From: Serendipita indica DSM 11827
Taxonomy: Eukaryota > Basidiomycota > Agaricomycetes > Sebacinales > Serendipitaceae
DNA length: 64,000 nt
Assembly (NCBI GenBank): GCA_910890315.1
Contig: CAJVGD010000021.1
Span: 62,001 to 126,000 of the forward strand
Direction: 5' to 3'
Position numbers and translations under genes: made by a program. Every line of letters begins with the position of its first letter. The first letter of the stretch is position 1. The notes below the pieces were generated by a model, which worked only from the letters and a program-made list of their open reading frames with translations, was not told the DNA's origin and made no database searches. Shown here one piece after another: positions 42,555-54,298 of the stretch.

Positions 42555-45500
42555 GTGGCAGACGGGATGCAGACGCGCTCCCCGGCCGCTCAGCTGGTCG
42601 CCCAGTCGCCACAATTGTCGCCAATATCACCAATGACGCCATCCACGCCGCCTTATCGCATCAAGCCACTCGCCGGAGTTGCTGACCATCGGAGGAGGCT
42701 GACCGATGATAGCATAGACGGCGACACGACAATGCACGGCCGCGTCAGCATGGACTCCAGTGCATCTACAGTTCTTGGCGAGGGGACTGACGCAGAAGAG
42801 GGCAACTATGCGTGGACAGATGAACAAGTCGCGATTCTTGTGCGGGTAAGCATCGCGTTGGCCATTAATTTACATCGGAAACAACTCGCTCATCGTTTTT
42901 CACTCCAGACATTGGAAGATGGATGTCCCCCGAATGTCAAGAAACGAACCGCTCCGAGAACACCTTACAACGCCGCGCGACCACCAGACACGCTTATCGA
43001 TTTATGGGCTCGACAGCTCAAACGCTACGGAGATTGGCCTCATAATGTTCGTGAAATTCGGAGAATGCTCAAGTCGATGGCTGCAGACGTGGCAAGAGGT
43101 GTTCAACCCGGACGACCAAAGTCTCGCAATGCAGACGGAGACGCGCTTATGGACTATGAAGAAACACGTGATGAAACTGGATTTGGAGGCATTTTAGACT
43201 CTCCTCCACCAGCTCGGAGCACCAACGTGCCAGCAGGCGTTCTGAGGTGCGCCTTTTTGTGATAATTTCGAAGGGGAGCTGACATCTGCCTAGGTCCTCA
43301 ATCAGGCTCCAGCGTCTTGATCGTGATTTGGACATTCAGCCCGTCAGCTATCATCCTTACCTGTACGCTCGACCGCGCTCCCCACTCAAGACACCACGGT
43401 CTCCCTCTGTGGAACCGATTTCCCCGACCGAATCTTACTTTCCGGGATCACCCTCGTACAACTCGGCCAGTAGGCCTCGCTCACGATCTGTGTCGCCAGG
43501 CAGTGATGGTCCTCGCCCGAATTCGCCCACGGTCTCGTCGCGGCACATCGAGCCTCTTAGCTTGAGCCCAATGAGGCTTTCACCGCACAAACCAAATCAG
43601 GCAAGGACAGCTAGATCGCCAGATCCTGCGGATCTCCTGGCCACGTTTTCGTCAGAGGCAAGCGGGTCTAGAACCTCTGGAAAGCGTGCTCCTCTTCCGG
43701 ATTCCTTCTTCTCCAAGCCAGTGCGCAACATGCTGCAGCCAGCAGCCCAGCTCCAGGCGGATGGCTTCTTTTCGACTAATGCACCCTTGCCAAGTGGGCG
43801 TACCGAGCCGAGAAACTTTTCCAGTATTTCAAGCGTTTCTTCGGTCTTCTCCAATCAATCCTCTGCTGTTGGCTCTCCTACACGACCCAGCCATTCGCCC
43901 TCGAAGCAACAGAGCATCCCGTATATTCCACCGCTCTCGGTAACGCATCCGCATCTCAACGAGGCACACGGTTCACGTGGTGGAATCAAACGGAGCGCCA
44001 GTTTCTCTCGTCCAGCGGATCCCATCAAGCGCGCCCCAAGCTATCCGTCCATTAGCGAAAATTCCAAGCTGCGTCTCACGCACTCTCCACCAGAAACAAA
44101 CATTGTACCAGAAGAGCCCGTTAGTTTGCTTGGACACAAGCGAGAACGCTCCGAGACGTCGTTTGTGGAGACTGAGAGCGAATACGATACGGAAGACGTA
44201 CCTCCGAGCAGTGCTCCATCGAGCGATGTCATTCCACCCGTGTCTCCGCTCAAGGCTGCATTTAATCCTTCGCCTCCCAAGTCACCGAGAAAGGGTGGAC
44301 CATCTCCACACAAGCTACTCCAGTCATCCAAGCTTCTCGCCTCACCTCGCATTCTTGGTGGCCGACTTTTCAGTCGGAAAAAGGGTGGAAAGGGAAAGTC
44401 TGCCGAGTCGAGCGACGTGGAGAGAGACCGAACTACCAGCCCCAGCCCTACGCCCTCGCCATTTCCTCGACTTGATCCGATAGAGGATAGAGATGTGACG
44501 CTCTCGCCTATCACACCATCCACTCCTGGTAGACGTGGCATGGATCTCGATCGTCTATTGCTCTCCCCAGACTCGTTCCGAGCGCACAGTGATAGAGAGT
44601 CGTCAGTTCTTAGCTACGAAAGCACTCCTCGATCCAAAGTGATGAGTACCCCGCATCTCCCAGTTGCTCGTCATAAGACGTCTGCCGAGTTGAGGACCAT
44701 TCGCCAATCGCCTGTAGAGAGGAGAGAAGGAGAGCCCCGTCGCAAGCGAGTCAAGACGGATGAGCTCACTACTCCACCGAGATTGCTTCGGAGTCATGTT
44801 CTCAGTACTCAGGTATGTGGACTCGTGAGTCCCCTAGACAAGTTCTAACGCCGGTATAGAATGGCCACCAAGATCATACCCCCGAGACGCCTCGACCCGC
44901 CTCTCGAGCGCTCTCAGATACAGGCCGTCGAGTTGCGCGGACTCCTCCCCGACGCGTACGCGCGACAGCACTCTCTGCCTCTCGAACTCCTCCGCGCCGA
45001 AGCGCGAAGAGCCCTCGTTTGTTACCTGGTGGTGGCCGAGCCAAGACCAACTCACCCCCAGTTCCTCCACGACCAGCGAATCCTTTACCAACTCTTCGGC
45101 TCACTGCTAGCCCTCCGCCTCTCAACAATATGGCCAAGATTGTCGCCAGTCTTCCCCCAGTCGAACAAGAGGATGGGGAGACACCGCGTGCGGCTGTTCG
45201 TCAGCGAGTTCGTTCTGGGATGGCGAGTGCCGCTGCTGCTGGGTCTGGTGGTGCCTCCTCCAACCCGACCACTGCCAAGGAAGGGAGGGGTGTTTCCACT
45301 CGTGGAACTCAGCGTCCTGCGTCGCCGGTTGAGAAGAACCGAGCTCGTCGAGCGGTGGGCGAAAGCACCACCAAGGCCAGATCAACGGCAGCAGACACCT
45401 CTGCGACTAAAGTTGGTATGAGTGCTACCGTTGGACGTACTGCTGGTAGGACGGTGCAAAAGCGAACGCCCAGCTTTCTTGGACCCGAGCTCGTGCTCAA

Positions 45501-45855
45501 GCAGCCAGTCTCTCAAGAGCCAATGGACGAGGCAGCAGTCGCAAATCGACTACGACGCGTTGGAACGCAGCGCTTCCCTGCCGTCAGCACAGCGTCTATC
45601 TCTAGCGTTCTCTTCCCTGATGGACCCTCGGATCTTCCATCGACGCAACTTGACACTGTCCAAGAATCGTCTCCGACGAACGCTACCTCTGGCAATGGGG
45701 ACGAGGGTGTTGCTCAACCGGCTCAGATTCGACGACAGACGCCTAGCCGTGATACCTTGCGCTCTGGACCTGGACCTTCTGTCGGCTTTGGTCGTGCTCG
45801 CATGACCCGTAGTATCAGTATGCTTGGGCCGGGCGAAAAGCCGCGCCCATATTAA
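42555..45855 (+). CDS. Large Ser/Pro-rich, mostly disordered protein
   Basis: Four exons: 42555-42845, 42909-43246, 43294-44812 and 44860-45855; 1,047 residues. The N-terminus has SP and TP dipeptides (QSPQLSPISPMTPSTPP), then one ordered helical segment in exon 2 (about residues 98-160: DTLIDLWARQLKRYGDWPHN and VREIRRMLKSMAADVARG). The remainder is low-complexity, very rich in Ser-Pro and Thr-Pro, with basic patches (KRERSE, RRKRVKTDE). Such protein composition is common in CDK or MAPK targets and nuclear regulators. I cannot assign a family. Splice sites are canonical and phases agree across 3.3 kb. Confidence 0.78.
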
Positions 45856-46958
45856 CAACGTGAATCCTTCTTCGCGCAATTTGATCTGCTGACTCGTGTT
45901 TACTTTTGGTATGTGACGACCCGCTTCAGAAGTTTTCTGGCTAACCTTGTCCAGTATCTTCTCTTACGATGGATCCACGCGGGTCCTGCGGCCAACTCGT
46001 CGTGTCTCAATGCTCTGTGGGTTGAACGGTTCGCTGCGAAGTGTGTGCTGACTTGCTGCAAGTGCATGATCTATTGTCGTTTCGTGTCCGTTCGGATCAA
46101 TCTGTGCCAAATTACGACCTTCAATGCGTTATCAGCTCATCTACATCCTACGACGCCTCATTTTGCGGTTCAAGCCATCTAACTGTACCCGCCCAGAGCT
46201 TTCATTTTGCCATCTCATTCGTCTTGATGCTTGATTTTTGTTGCAATAATTTTTTTGGTCCATCTTATCCTCTATCACTACTCCAAATCTGTGTCTCTAT
46301 ACAACCTACTTCACGCTCCTTGCCGCTCTCTCTCACATCTCATTTTCTTGGGTTATTGGGACTCCATCGCTCACGCCATAATGGCGAGCGCCTAGCGCTC
46401 TTCGAGATCACTTTATGGTTGTACGAGTGAGTGCGACTTGCATTATCGAAACAGAATCTAACATAAGACCTAGAGATCAACCACCCACAATCCTTTACTT
46501 CTTGGCTTCTTGGAATCAGTAGTCATCATGACCCCACATTCATTTCACTCTATATCGTATGCCGATCCTGTGATGGCCCCTGCTGACACTGACGCGCCAT
46601 TCAGCCGCTTGCCAACTTTTCGTGGGTGTGTGCCGGCATCCTACCTGACACGGCATACGCACCAAGTTTCCATGATTCGATCCCTTTCCTGCCTCTCAGC
46701 GCTTCAGCATCTCGCTCTATTTCCATATCTACAGCCACCCTCCTTTGTCCATTCGAGCTCTATCCCCTTTGGGCCTGTATCTCTTGGGAAATCACCTGTT
46801 TAATACGTTCCGTTGATGCCCAAATGAAATGCAAATGATTCCCCCACCTCAAACGCTGCCGTACAGACTTGAACTCGACCACTACTTCGACAGACGAACA
46901 AAGGCCTTAGCGTGTATTTGTTTGACTTGGTTTCGGCTAGGAGTATCGTTTCTTTGAT
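45856..46958. other. Gap of 1.1 kb with no recognised gene
   Basis: 3' flank of the Ser/Pro-rich gene and 5' flank of the helicase gene. Only short frames without family features. The stretch 46190-46350 is T- and C-rich. Confidence 0.4.
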
Positions 46959-49734
46959 ATGAGCATGCAATTCTGGAAACCTGGAACCGTCGCGCCAGGT
47001 TCTTCGTTGGACAGAGCGACTGAATCCGAAGGAGCGCTCTTACAATCCGCGCCAGTCTCGACTGCATTCGTGGGACTGCAAGAACAACGTGAGAGACTGC
47101 CGATATTCCGCTACAGTGAGCCAATTTTCCCCAAGTTTTTGCGCGTGTCTCATCTTTTGCAGAGCGGCAGTTGCTATATACAGTAGAGAAATATGGAGTC
47201 ACAATTGTCGTTGCAGAGACTGGATCTGGAAAGACGACGCGTGAGTGCGGAATAAGAGACATGAGTATGTCTGAGTTTCCGTCTAGAACTACCGCAGTAT
47301 CTTTTCGAGGCTGGTTGGGCCGCGAAAGGACATGTCATTGCATGCACCCAGCCTCGTCGTGTTGCAGCTACGAGCGTCGCCACCCGCGTCGCTCAGGAGG
47401 TCGGTTCAATCTTGGGCGACGAGGTGGAGCATCGATTGCGGGTTGTGTACAAGACTGATTCGTAATCTAGGTGGGCTATACGATTCGCTTTGAGGATGTC
47501 TCGGATAAGCAGCGTACGCGTATCAAGTATATGACGGATGGCATGCTCTTTCGTGAGTGCGTCGGGCGCTATTCCGTTTACTCGGAAACGATCCTGATGT
47601 CTGCGTAACCAGGACAATGGTGGATCCCCTACTTAGTCGATATAGTGTGATCATGGTGTGCACCGTCCCCCCAGAGTCGTCTCTGAGAGCTGATGATAAC
47701 AAGGTCGACGAGGCGCATGAAAGAAGTCTCTACACAGACCTCTTGCTAGGAGTCCTCAAAAAGTGCGTGTGTTTATGTCACCTGGTCTTGTCTGATAAGC
47801 CGCAGGATCCGCCGAAAGCGACCTAGCTTGCGACTGATCATATCATCCGCCACTCTCGACGCTTCGACTTTTCTTCATTACTTTTCTTCCTCACCGCCTC
47901 AACCATTCGAAGCTACTGTGCTCAACATTCCCGGCCGAATGTACCCGGTCGAAATCGCATATCTCAGTGAGCCCACTGAGGATTATGTACGAAAAGCGGT
48001 TCAAACCGTCTGGGATCTCCATTTGAAGGGAAACAGAGATGGCAGCGGCGACGTTCTCGTCTTTCTTACTGGCCGCGAGGAGATTGAACGTGCCCTTTAC
48101 GAGATATCTGAGCTTCTACCAACGTAATACTGCGATTAATGACGGTTCAGTACTGACCACACATTTCAGACTTCCAAATAGCGCACCTCGCCTCAATGTC
48201 GTTCCTCTCCATGCAGGTCTTTCAACATCAGACCAACTTCAAGTATTCCAGACGTCCGAGAGGGGGTCACGGAAGGTTGTCATTTCCACCAACATCGCTG
48301 AAGCTAGCGTCACAATAGATGGGATCAAGTTTGTGATTGATTGCGGATTTGTAAAGGCAAGTGTACTGGAAGCCATATCATTCGCGGCTAATTTTTCCAT
48401 AGATTCGCGTTCATAATCCAGTCACCTCCCTTTCTTCACTCGTTACCCAGCCCATCTCTTTCTCTTCAGCCGTCCAACGGGCAGGGCGTGCGGGTCGAAC
48501 AGCGCCTGGTGTATGCTATCGGCTTTATACGGTAGATTCGTTATCTCAACTTTCAAAATCCACGGCGCCCGAGGTGACAAGAGTCGACCTAACGACACCA
48601 ATCCTTCAACTCAAAGGCCTGGGCATCGACGACTTGATGAAGTTTGAATGGGTCTCGCCACCCCCAGCGGAGAACGTTCTCAGAGCGCTGGAGACGCTTG
48701 TCGCCGCTGGAATGCTCAATCGGGATGATGCCCGGCTCACGGAGGTCGGCGCGAAAGTGGCAGAAGTACCGGTGGATATCGGTGTCGCCAGAATGGTTAT
48801 ATTACTCTATTCATAACTTTCATCCCTTCACTGACACTCATGACGATGGCAGCTCTGGGGCAGTAAAGAGTTCAAGTGTGGGGAGGAGATTCTCACCATC
48901 GCTGCTATGGTCGCAGTTCAAGTCCGTAGCACCACTTTCCAGGTGCACTATTGACTTCTTCCAGGATGTATTTGTCATTCCAGACGGTGCCGCAGGAGCC
49001 ATGGCGGAATTAGAACGGCGAAAGTTCACAGCCGAGGAAGGTGTAAGTCACAGTGCAAACCTCCTGCCTATCAGCTCATGTTTTAATGAAGGACCATTTG
49101 ACTCTTCTGAATGGTGAGCTCTGCCACTTCTGATTGTCTGCTCTCTGACGCTAGTTCAGCGTATAACGCATTCATTCGTTATGGGAAGTCATCTAAATGG
49201 TGTCAGACACACGCACTCTCCTTCAGAGCCATGTCTCGCGCCGTTTCAATCCGAGCTCAGCTCAAGAAGTATATGACTCGGTTTGGCCTCCCAACCGAAA
49301 GCTGCGAAGGGGACGCAACGCGGCTTCGGCGGTGTTTAGTGAGTGGGATGTGGAGGAACGGCGCAAAGTGGGTGGCAGACGGGACGTACCGAAGCGTCCG
49401 AGGCAATGTCGTGAGTTCCCTGTATTTTGTGCATCGCTCGGCAAGTTCAACATGAGGTCTAGACTTTACATGTGCATCCCAACTCGGTCATGTTCACACG
49501 TAAACCGCGTTCTGGATGGGTGGTTTTCCATGAGATGGAGGAGACCAAGAAGACACAGTGAGTGCGAACACCCTCCCTCGATGTAGACTGACATTCCTAG
49601 GATCCGAGTACTGACAGAGATAGAGCCGGATTGGTAAGTACACTGATAGGCTCTGACCACTGCTTGACTTCCCTAGGCTCCTCGAGTATGGCCATAAATA
49701 TCTGGATAGGCACACAGGCGAAGTCAAGACGTAG
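46959..49734 (+). CDS. DHX35: DEAH-box RNA helicase, DHX35 type
   Basis: Sixteen exons, 687 residues: 46959-47115, 47163-47240, 47287-47423, 47471-47556, 47613-47655, 47704-47762, 47806-48123, 48170-48356, 48403-48795, 48853-48921, 48965-49042, 49092-49113, 49160-49410, 49463-49557, 49601-49633 and 49677-49734. All phases agree. Motif I ETGSGKTT (Gly75-Lys76), [12 protein letters not shown] (169-172), SAT (201-203), [20 protein letters not shown] and QRAGRAGR (380-387) are all present, followed by the winged-helix, ratchet and OB-fold regions ([11 protein letters not shown]). The start [13 protein letters not shown] resembles DHX35. DHX35 is found in late spliceosomes (family knowledge). Intron 8 is GC-AG (GCAAGT donor at 48357), and exon 12 is only 22 nt. 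Confidence 0.94.
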
Positions 49735-50031
49735 TAATTTCATCGTCTCTCATCTGTTGCGAATATAGTCTGTGTCATGTGCACACGATCGGACAGCACC
49801 TCTGCAGGGGGGCTCTCAAACAGCTTCAGGCGTTTGGGCGATGCCGACTCCTGCCTCAATTCAAACATAAAATAAGTTTATAGACCGGAACCACGAAGAG
49901 ACTGCTCGCTTTGGAACAGTCAAACAGCACGAGAGGCGTCCTTCGTGATATGGTGCAGCCTCCTCGTTGGGCCAGCCAGATGACTATTTATACTATTGAC
50001 CTGCATAATCATACAGGCTGTCTCCTCAATC

Positions 50032-51452
50032 ATGTCGGAGCAAGGCCCTCACAAGGTCGATGCGACAACGACCTCGGCGAGCTCAGAGCCAACTGCCTCG
50101 TCGAACATTCTGGTTCGACTATGGAGTTCCCTCAGCCGTCGACTTGGATTCAGAAGGCCCCTAAGCTTTTTCTTCTGTATGTCTTCTCAGCGTTCATCTC
50201 TGCTTCACTCACCGGAATTATACAGTTTTTATCCTGGGCGGCGCACTGATGGGGTTCTCGCTCGCTAATTTCAGATCCTTAGCCCCCCACAGATACTACA
50301 ATGGTGCCTTTGCGCCAGGTACGTGACGAGCATGTATCCTCAGCTTGCTCATTGGGAAGGTAGGAGAGCTCTATTGGTTCCGTGGAGGTTCGAGGAAGGG
50401 TAAAGGATGTCTCTCTGCTATCCTTCTATCTGGCTAATACACCATAGTTGGCATGTTGCTTCATCTAGGGACCATCTTGCGTAGGTAGTTGAGTACACCT
50501 CAGCCGGGTCCTCATCCTTCTTAGCGTGCGGCGTTCTTTCGGTCCTGCAATTTGTCCCTGGGATTAGAAAGGTGTGATGATAATCGAATGATGCGAACGT
50601 CGACAGATGTTGACTCCGAGTAGAAATACCTCCTGTTCCATCGGATCAACGGATACACCGTCTTGACACTCATACTGCTTGGAGTTATCGGTGGCTTGAT
50701 GATGTCTCGCCACGCATTTGGTGGTGACGTCTCCTCTGCGGGAGGAATTTATGCCCTCGCGTTGGTCACCTTGTTTTCAGCAGGTATGGGTTACTACAAT
50801 ATCAAGCGCCTCCAGATAGAACAGCACCGCAAGTGGATGCTGCGTGAGTGGTCAATGTTGAATGCTCACTCGACACTAACCCCCCGCTCAGGGTCAGTTG
50901 TCTACATGTCGTCCATCGTAACGATGAGAATCATTATGATCATCTCGGCGCTCATCGTGACTGCCATTGGCGGCTTCTTCATGGTATGAAATGTCACTCA
51001 CAGAAAGTATCTCTGAAGCTCCGATAGCCATGGAACTGCGAAGAACTGCTTTATACTTTCAAGGGTAACACGACCCAACTTGCACATGCGGGTTATTCCC
51101 AGTGTACAGATGGGTCGACCTCTCGCTCCGTCCTTGTTCCCGCCAACATGAAGGATGATCCTCAAGGAGTGGCCTCTGCTCTTCGAAGTGGTTTCGGCAA
51201 CTCCGCCTGGGCAGCTCTGCTCATTCACATCTTCCTCTTGGAGGTCTACGTACGTGTACAGTAGTACGGCTTCTGCTCTCACGACTAACCGCCACGTAGT
51301 TGAACCTGACTCCGAACGAAACTGAACGCCTGCGAGCGATCTCGTATCAGAAGCAGCTCGAAGCTGGAGCAAGGCATCCGGGGAGCGCCGGAATCACGAG
51401 TGACCGCTGGGGTGATGCAAAGCCTTATCGGAATACTCAAACAAACGCCTGA
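50032..51452 (+). CDS. DUF2306-type multi-pass membrane protein
   Basis: Nine exons, 346 residues: 50032-50176, 50226-50318, 50364-50399, 50448-50480, 50525-50571, 50624-50843, 50892-50983, 51028-51249 and 51300-51452. All joins are GT-AG and in phase. Six or seven membrane segments are visible, including FFFILGGALMGFSLANF, LLHLGTILPCGVLSVLQFVPG, GYTVLTLILLGVIGGLMMSR and MRIIMIISALIVTAIGGFF. The conserved pattern around the second and third segments (KYLLFHRINGY and histidines in HR/RH pairs) is what I recall for DUF2306 proteins of basidiomycetes. Its function is unknown. The exposed C-terminal part is soluble and contains WNCEELLYTFKGNT. Confidence 0.78.
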
Positions 51453-51684
51453 GTATGGCGACGAGGGATCGAGATACGCGCTGTGCAGGCACTCGTGCGG
51501 GTGAACCTGTAAACAACGGTAACTGGATCGCATGAAGTGAAATATCATAGGTGTTTATCTACTTGTTCATCATCTATCTGCATCCTTGTTCTCGAGTGAA
51601 ATCACTGATACTGAAGGTTGGCTGCTGCTACAATATCTGATTACCTAAACTCGCCAGAACCGACCTGTCGCGTATAGATTCAAG

Positions 51685-52716
51685 ATGAAGAAGCATGCTT
51701 GTACAACATACCGCTTGAGTTTCGCTGACTCGATACCCTCCAGATGTCCCAAGTCTGCACGATCCAGCCTCGGAGCTTCCATTAGAAATCGTATCGGAAA
51801 TTTTCCAGTTTGCTATCGACACGAATGTCCCAAGAAAGGAGAAGAATTCGCAAATTCGAGCCCTACTGATGCTCTCGCACGTCTCTTCTCACTGGCGGTA
51901 CATCGTCAATCACAGCACCTCTTTGTGGCCCGACATCACTTTTTCTATTCTTAGTAGCGGTGGCCTCATTGCTCACATCTGTGAAGATGTGATTCCACGG
52001 CTCCAGGGTGCTGCCATCACCCTCCGGCTTGACGATGTGGGATTCACAGGAGGCAAATGGGATAAGTATCACCCTGGGAAGCATCCTATTCACTCTATCA
52101 AAGTTCATCCGACGACAAACCTAAGCGCTTTGTCCATCCACCTCCTTAACGACTGTGATATTACTCACAGTGAAGTGCTCGCATTTTTCGAGAATCTGGG
52201 AAGCAAACCAGGGTCACTCAAGCTTGATGGTGGAGATATCAATACGTATACCCAGGCTCGACATCCGCACACGACCTGGAAGTGCTCATAAGATGACATT
52301 TTCACTCGGCTCAATCTTGAGAGACTACATCGTCGCCATATTGTCAGCGATATGCAAATCGACCAGCGAGGCGCTGGGATTCACTCACCATCTTGGTTGT
52401 GGAGGAACCGGTTGGCCCATTTCCTCTCTCCAAGGTCCTAGCCATCGTACCAAATCTTCGTGTTCTAGAAGTGCGGATTCAAGAGATTGCTCAGATAGAG
52501 AGGGATAACATCGCGCCTCCCTCGCACGACGGCATCATCAAGATGCACCTTCCTTTTATCGAGTACGTCGGATGGCGTCCAAATGGCAACCCAGCTCTAC
52601 GTGGCGACTTTCCATCTCTTCGGCACCTCAAACTCGACCTCCTAACGCGGTTTCTGAACGAGTTTATGACCGCTCACCCGCATCTTCAACGCGTGGACAT
52701 AAGAGAAAAGGTGTAA
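51685..52716 (+). pseudogene. F-box-like gene related to copies A-D, disrupted
   Basis: A likely first exon 51685-51700 (MKKHA) is joined by a 43-nt GTACAA...CTCCAG intron to exon 2 at 51744. The F-box-like motif is SELPLEIVSEIFQFAI, followed by LMLSHVSSHWRYIV and LWPDITF. The order of segments matches copies A-D at 21.9-27.5 kb (PRLQGAAITL, HPIHSIK). A stop codon interrupts the frame near 52291, and the frame changes again before 52393, where VVEEPVGPFPLSKVLAIVPN resumes and runs to a stop at 52716. No splice signal resolves the breaks. It could be a recent pseudogene or an assembly problem. Confidence 0.72.
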
Positions 52717-53459
52717 AATAGCGTAAACGGTCTAATAAAATGGTAAGCAGGGATCCCCGACGTCATTCCCCAAGTTCACTGAATGTCGAGATAGAAATCA
52801 GAGCATTGGAGAAAACGACTTTGATGAGCTTTTCGCCTCGGGCAAGAGGATGGACAACTCGAGGTCCCAGGAGTCCTTCTGCTCGCAGTTGCTCTCCGAC
52901 CTCGAGTCAAGAGCTTTGTCTATTGCCGAATGGAATGGGCGCCTCGAACGTCCGTACACGTTCCTCGTGAGTGCTGCGTCGGATAATGATGAATAGGCGT
53001 CTTCCTCATGGTCATCAACCAGTCGCCGCCTAAGACGAGGCCAAGTGCTTTGATCTCCGATTCGTGCCGTACGCCAATGGTTGAAACCCCGAAACTTTTC
53101 AGCGTGCTTTGTACACGTAATCCTCGGCGGCAATGGGTGTGGCAATGGGTGCGGCAATCTCGGCAGAAAAGATCGACTACAAGCATCGAATTTGTCCCTG
53201 TGCTCCACATGGTGACCCCAAAGGAAATGACATTATGGTGACGCCAAGACATGAAGGAGATGCACTTCCTTAGTTTATATTAAGGCAAACTACCCGACGA
53301 CGAGGCTGCGGACTCTTCATATTCTCCGCGTTGCCGTCGCGGGGCTCATCAGAAGGATAACGGTCCGTACTCGTAGGCTACAGGTATATATATCGTACAC
53401 GAGGATCCAGCTTGTGTTTAGCACATCCTTTCCCTCACCGTGTCCAAGTAAATAATACA
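52717..53459. other. Gap of 740 bp with possible gene fragments
   Basis: Plus-strand codons around 52800-52970 read as a reasonable protein segment (ENDFDELFASGKRMDNSRSQ) ending at a possible donor near 52970, and 53008-53241 is an open frame. They do not join into a recognisable gene. The right part is the promoter of the small gene at 53460. Confidence 0.3.
53385..53393 (+). promoter_or_regulatory. Candidate TATA box for the small orphan gene at 53460
   Basis: TATATATAT lies 67 bp upstream of the start codon, a typical distance for a fungal core promoter with a short leader. Confidence 0.5.
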
Positions 53460-53837
53460 ATGTCGTCAAACATCAAGGGCTCGCACTGTATGTCGCCTCG
53501 GGTCGAAGGAGGATTAGTATGCTTATAAACTTCTCAATCAACTCGTCAAGACAGATACACTCGCAAATAATGATGACAACTCGCCGCACGGGAGACCTGG
53601 GCAAGATGGTCACAGTCATTGGCAAAGGTCTACAGCAAGTGACAGTAATATCCCTATGGAATGTATGTCCTTGTTGCTTACGATGGACGTCTCAACACTG
53701 ACGCATCCAGTCATGCAGCCAACGTGGGATCCGTCGACCGGGTATGTAGGTTCAAGAGCGATGAAGATCTGCTCATAGTAGTTTCTAGATCGTTTGCAGG
53801 ATTCAGCCGCGATTTTGACCAGGCGTTGTTCCCATGA
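53460..53837 (+). CDS. Small orphan protein, 71 residues, four exons
   Basis: Exons 53460-53487, 53555-53662, 53711-53741 and 53789-53837, each bounded by strong sites (GTATGT donors, CAG/TAG acceptors) and in phase. The protein begins MSSNIKGSHYTLANNDDNSP, is hydrophilic and His/Gly/Ser-rich in the middle (HGRPGQDGHSHWQRS), and ends GSFAGFSRDFDQALFP. No signal peptide, membrane segment, cysteine pattern or CaaX end is present. A TATA box at 53385 and three canonical introns argue that it is expressed. I do not recognise it. Confidence 0.6.
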
Positions 53838-54298
53838 CCATTAATACCGTCACTAATAGTTGCCCGATTGGAGACGTGGTTTTCTCCACGGGACTTAATA
53901 CGAACATGTATAGAGCCCAGATCTTAATATTCTTCTTTATCCTACCAGAACCTAGACAGCGCGATTGCACCGTGCGTAACGGTGTAGTGTCAATCATGGA
54001 GGGGACGCATGGACCCTATTGTCGTCTATAAATCAGCTTCTATATTTTGAGATGTGATTAGTGTCACATGTAGACTGAATAAGTGTCGTAGGGCCAGCAA
54101 TACTTGGTGAGGGCAAGGTCCAAGTCGGTGACCCACACCAACCCACGAGGACATGATAGTTTATCGAACGTGGTACGTTGGGAATAAAGAAAAAACAGGT
54201 TTTGAGCATCCATCATGTCTTCACCTTACGCTCAATGTTTGCCTATCGGGCGCGTACCAAGCGCGTAGAACAGTATCGGGTGAGAATGGTGATGAATA
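53838..54298. other. Convergent 3' flanks, no gene seen
   Basis: About 460 bp between the stop of the small orphan gene and the stop of COX10. Nothing beyond presumed 3' UTRs is visible. Confidence 0.4.

Noticed and set aside
53460-53837. Small gene considered as a mating pheromone precursor
   Set aside because: The predicted C-terminus (DQALFP) has no CaaX prenylation motif.
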